From Amaurobius ferox (lineage: Eukaryota; Arthropoda; Arachnida; Araneae; Amaurobiidae), in the NCBI GenBank assembly GCA_951213105.1, contig OX578133.1:137745203-137809202 (forward strand): a stretch of DNA of 64,000 nt, given 5' to 3'. Below are positions 62,936 to 64,000 of this stretch, piece after piece; the first letter of the stretch is position 1; every line of letters begins with the position of its first letter. The translations under genes were made by a program, and so were the position numbers. The notes under the pieces are model-generated. The model had not been told where the DNA came from. It saw nothing but the letters and a program-made list of their open reading frames with translations, and did no database searches.

Positions 62936-64000
62936 CTGAGAAAAACAAATTAAAATAAACATCTGTAAAATGCATTACTCAATTCTATTTCAAAATTACT
63001 GTACTTAAACACTTCGCCAAAATAAAAATTCTGAAGATATTTATATGTTAAAAATTTAAACATTGTTAAATTACAGTCTAAATGCAACACAAATATCTAT
63101 TTATAGATTAAACATACACAGGTAAAGATTCTGTAAATATATTAAAATGCTAAAGTTCTTTTTTACGACTCACTTTCAATTAAAAAACATTTTATAAAAA
63201 TTTCACTACAGAATATTTTTGTGATCATAAAATCATAAAATTAGACAGCTTAAAGAAAATGATTTCATAAGGAAATTTTTCTTATAACTGAAAATTTCTT
63301 AGAGAAACATTAGGAGAGATACTTCACACTAAGGGTAGTCCGGCCGACCAGATGGCTACTCATGTCCTTGTTGACGAGTCGGTCGGTCTGGGTCTTCAAC
63401 ACCAAGGGTAGTGTGGGTGACCACCTGGAAACACCGCGTGCTGTTGGCGCATTTCGGGCGCGGTAGCCAGGTGGTTTACGCGCTGGATTTGCACGCTGCC
63501 ACAACTGCCGCCGTGTTCGGGTCCGTAAGTCATTCCGAGAGGTTGGTGGAAGGAGAAGGAGGGTACGGTCCCTGTGGATGCCTCCCCCACTGGATTCCGG
63601 TCTAAATTGGGTGGCACTTCCCGGCCGTCCAAACGGTTACCTTACACCTTTCTGGTAGGTCGGACGGTCTGGGTCTCAACAACAATAACACCAAGAGTAG
63701 CAAAAACACAAAACTTTTAATTGAAAAGGGTTTTTTGATGTGAGAAACTGGCGCAGAATAAAACACCACCTTTAATCAGAACTTATCCTTCTTTTGCTCA
63801 GGAATGATGCAAAGATAGAGTACTTTTTTATTATTTTAATTACGGAAAAGCTGTCCAATGAGCCAAATATGGCGCTCAAAAAATTTTATTAAAATATTTT
63901 AAAATATTTCTGAATTTACGGATGGCTGATTTTTTTAAAAATTCTTTAAAACTACAAGCGGGATTTTGGTAGTAAAAAATTAACTCTATTTTAGTGTCAA
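62936..64000. other. stan intron upstream of exon 1 in window
   Basis: No further stan exon was found here. The LamG1 exons must lie beyond 64000. The only supported content is the SINE and SINE fragment at 63330-63686. Confidence 0.6.
63412..63686 (+). mobile_element. tRNA-derived SINE with 14-bp target-site duplication
   Basis: The plus strand carries gggcgcggtagccaggtggt (A-box region), tacgcgctgg, a deleted B-box region, then the family body ttccgagaggttggtggaag, gtccctgtggatgcctcccc and tail ggtctgggtctcaacaacaa. It is flanked by direct repeats aacaccaagggtag (63398-63411) and aacaccaagagtag (63687-63700), one mismatch. Immediately upstream (63370-63397) lies a second tail-like fragment of the same family. 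Confidence 0.85.

Overview
The window is eukaryotic, AT-rich genomic DNA. It is dominated by one long, intron-rich gene on the minus strand, with transposon debris filling its introns and its 3' flank. The gene is the 3' half of a starry night / Flamingo / CELSR homologue: the seven-pass cadherin, an adhesion GPCR of planar cell polarity. I assembled 27 candidate coding exons by hand. Each has an AG acceptor and GT donor, and reading frame and splice phase are continuous across every junction (about 4.68 kb of coding sequence, about 1,558 residues). They encode, in order: the EGF repeat between the two laminin-G domains, laminin-G 2, an EGF repeat, two laminin-type EGF modules, the hormone-receptor module, the GAIN domain with an intact GPS autoproteolysis site, seven transmembrane helices and a long Ser-rich cytoplasmic tail. 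The cadherin repeats, first EGFs and laminin-G 1 lie beyond position 64000. The gene content is metazoan. The intron/exon style and repeats (tRNA-derived SINEs, Penelope-like elements, mariner/Tc1, GTF2IRD2-like hAT) suggest an arthropod, perhaps an arachnid, but that assignment is inference.

Layout from low to high coordinates: 1-9900 is 3' flanking DNA with a 56-bp SINE fragment (1776-1831), a complete but dead hAT element (4574-6463) and a decayed RTE-like LINE (7596-8640). 9914-30782 carries the terminal exon candidate, the cytoplasmic tail, the 7TM exons and the GPS. Introns here hold a 0.9-kb MITE-like element, an internally deleted mariner, a hairpin repeat, a 1.3-kb tandem duplication, a 142-bp triple repeat and a tRNA-derived SINE. 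33905-49440 carries the GAIN and hormone-receptor exons. 49441-62935 carries the extracellular EGF/LamG exons. 62936-64000 is intron with another SINE.

The most unusual region is the intron at 37719-41698. It contains an inverted, decayed copy of the gene's own hormone-receptor exon, split by a 0.8-kb repeat. A roughly 670-bp tandem duplication there also copied part of a GAIN exon. The two duplicate arms differ by an exact 30-bp micro-inversion. A second theme is Penelope-like retroelement ends arranged as long inverted repeats (43620-45010, 48138-48843), with a recurring hammerhead-ribozyme-like signature. No second protein-coding host gene, no CRISPR array and no confident tRNA or rRNA gene was found.
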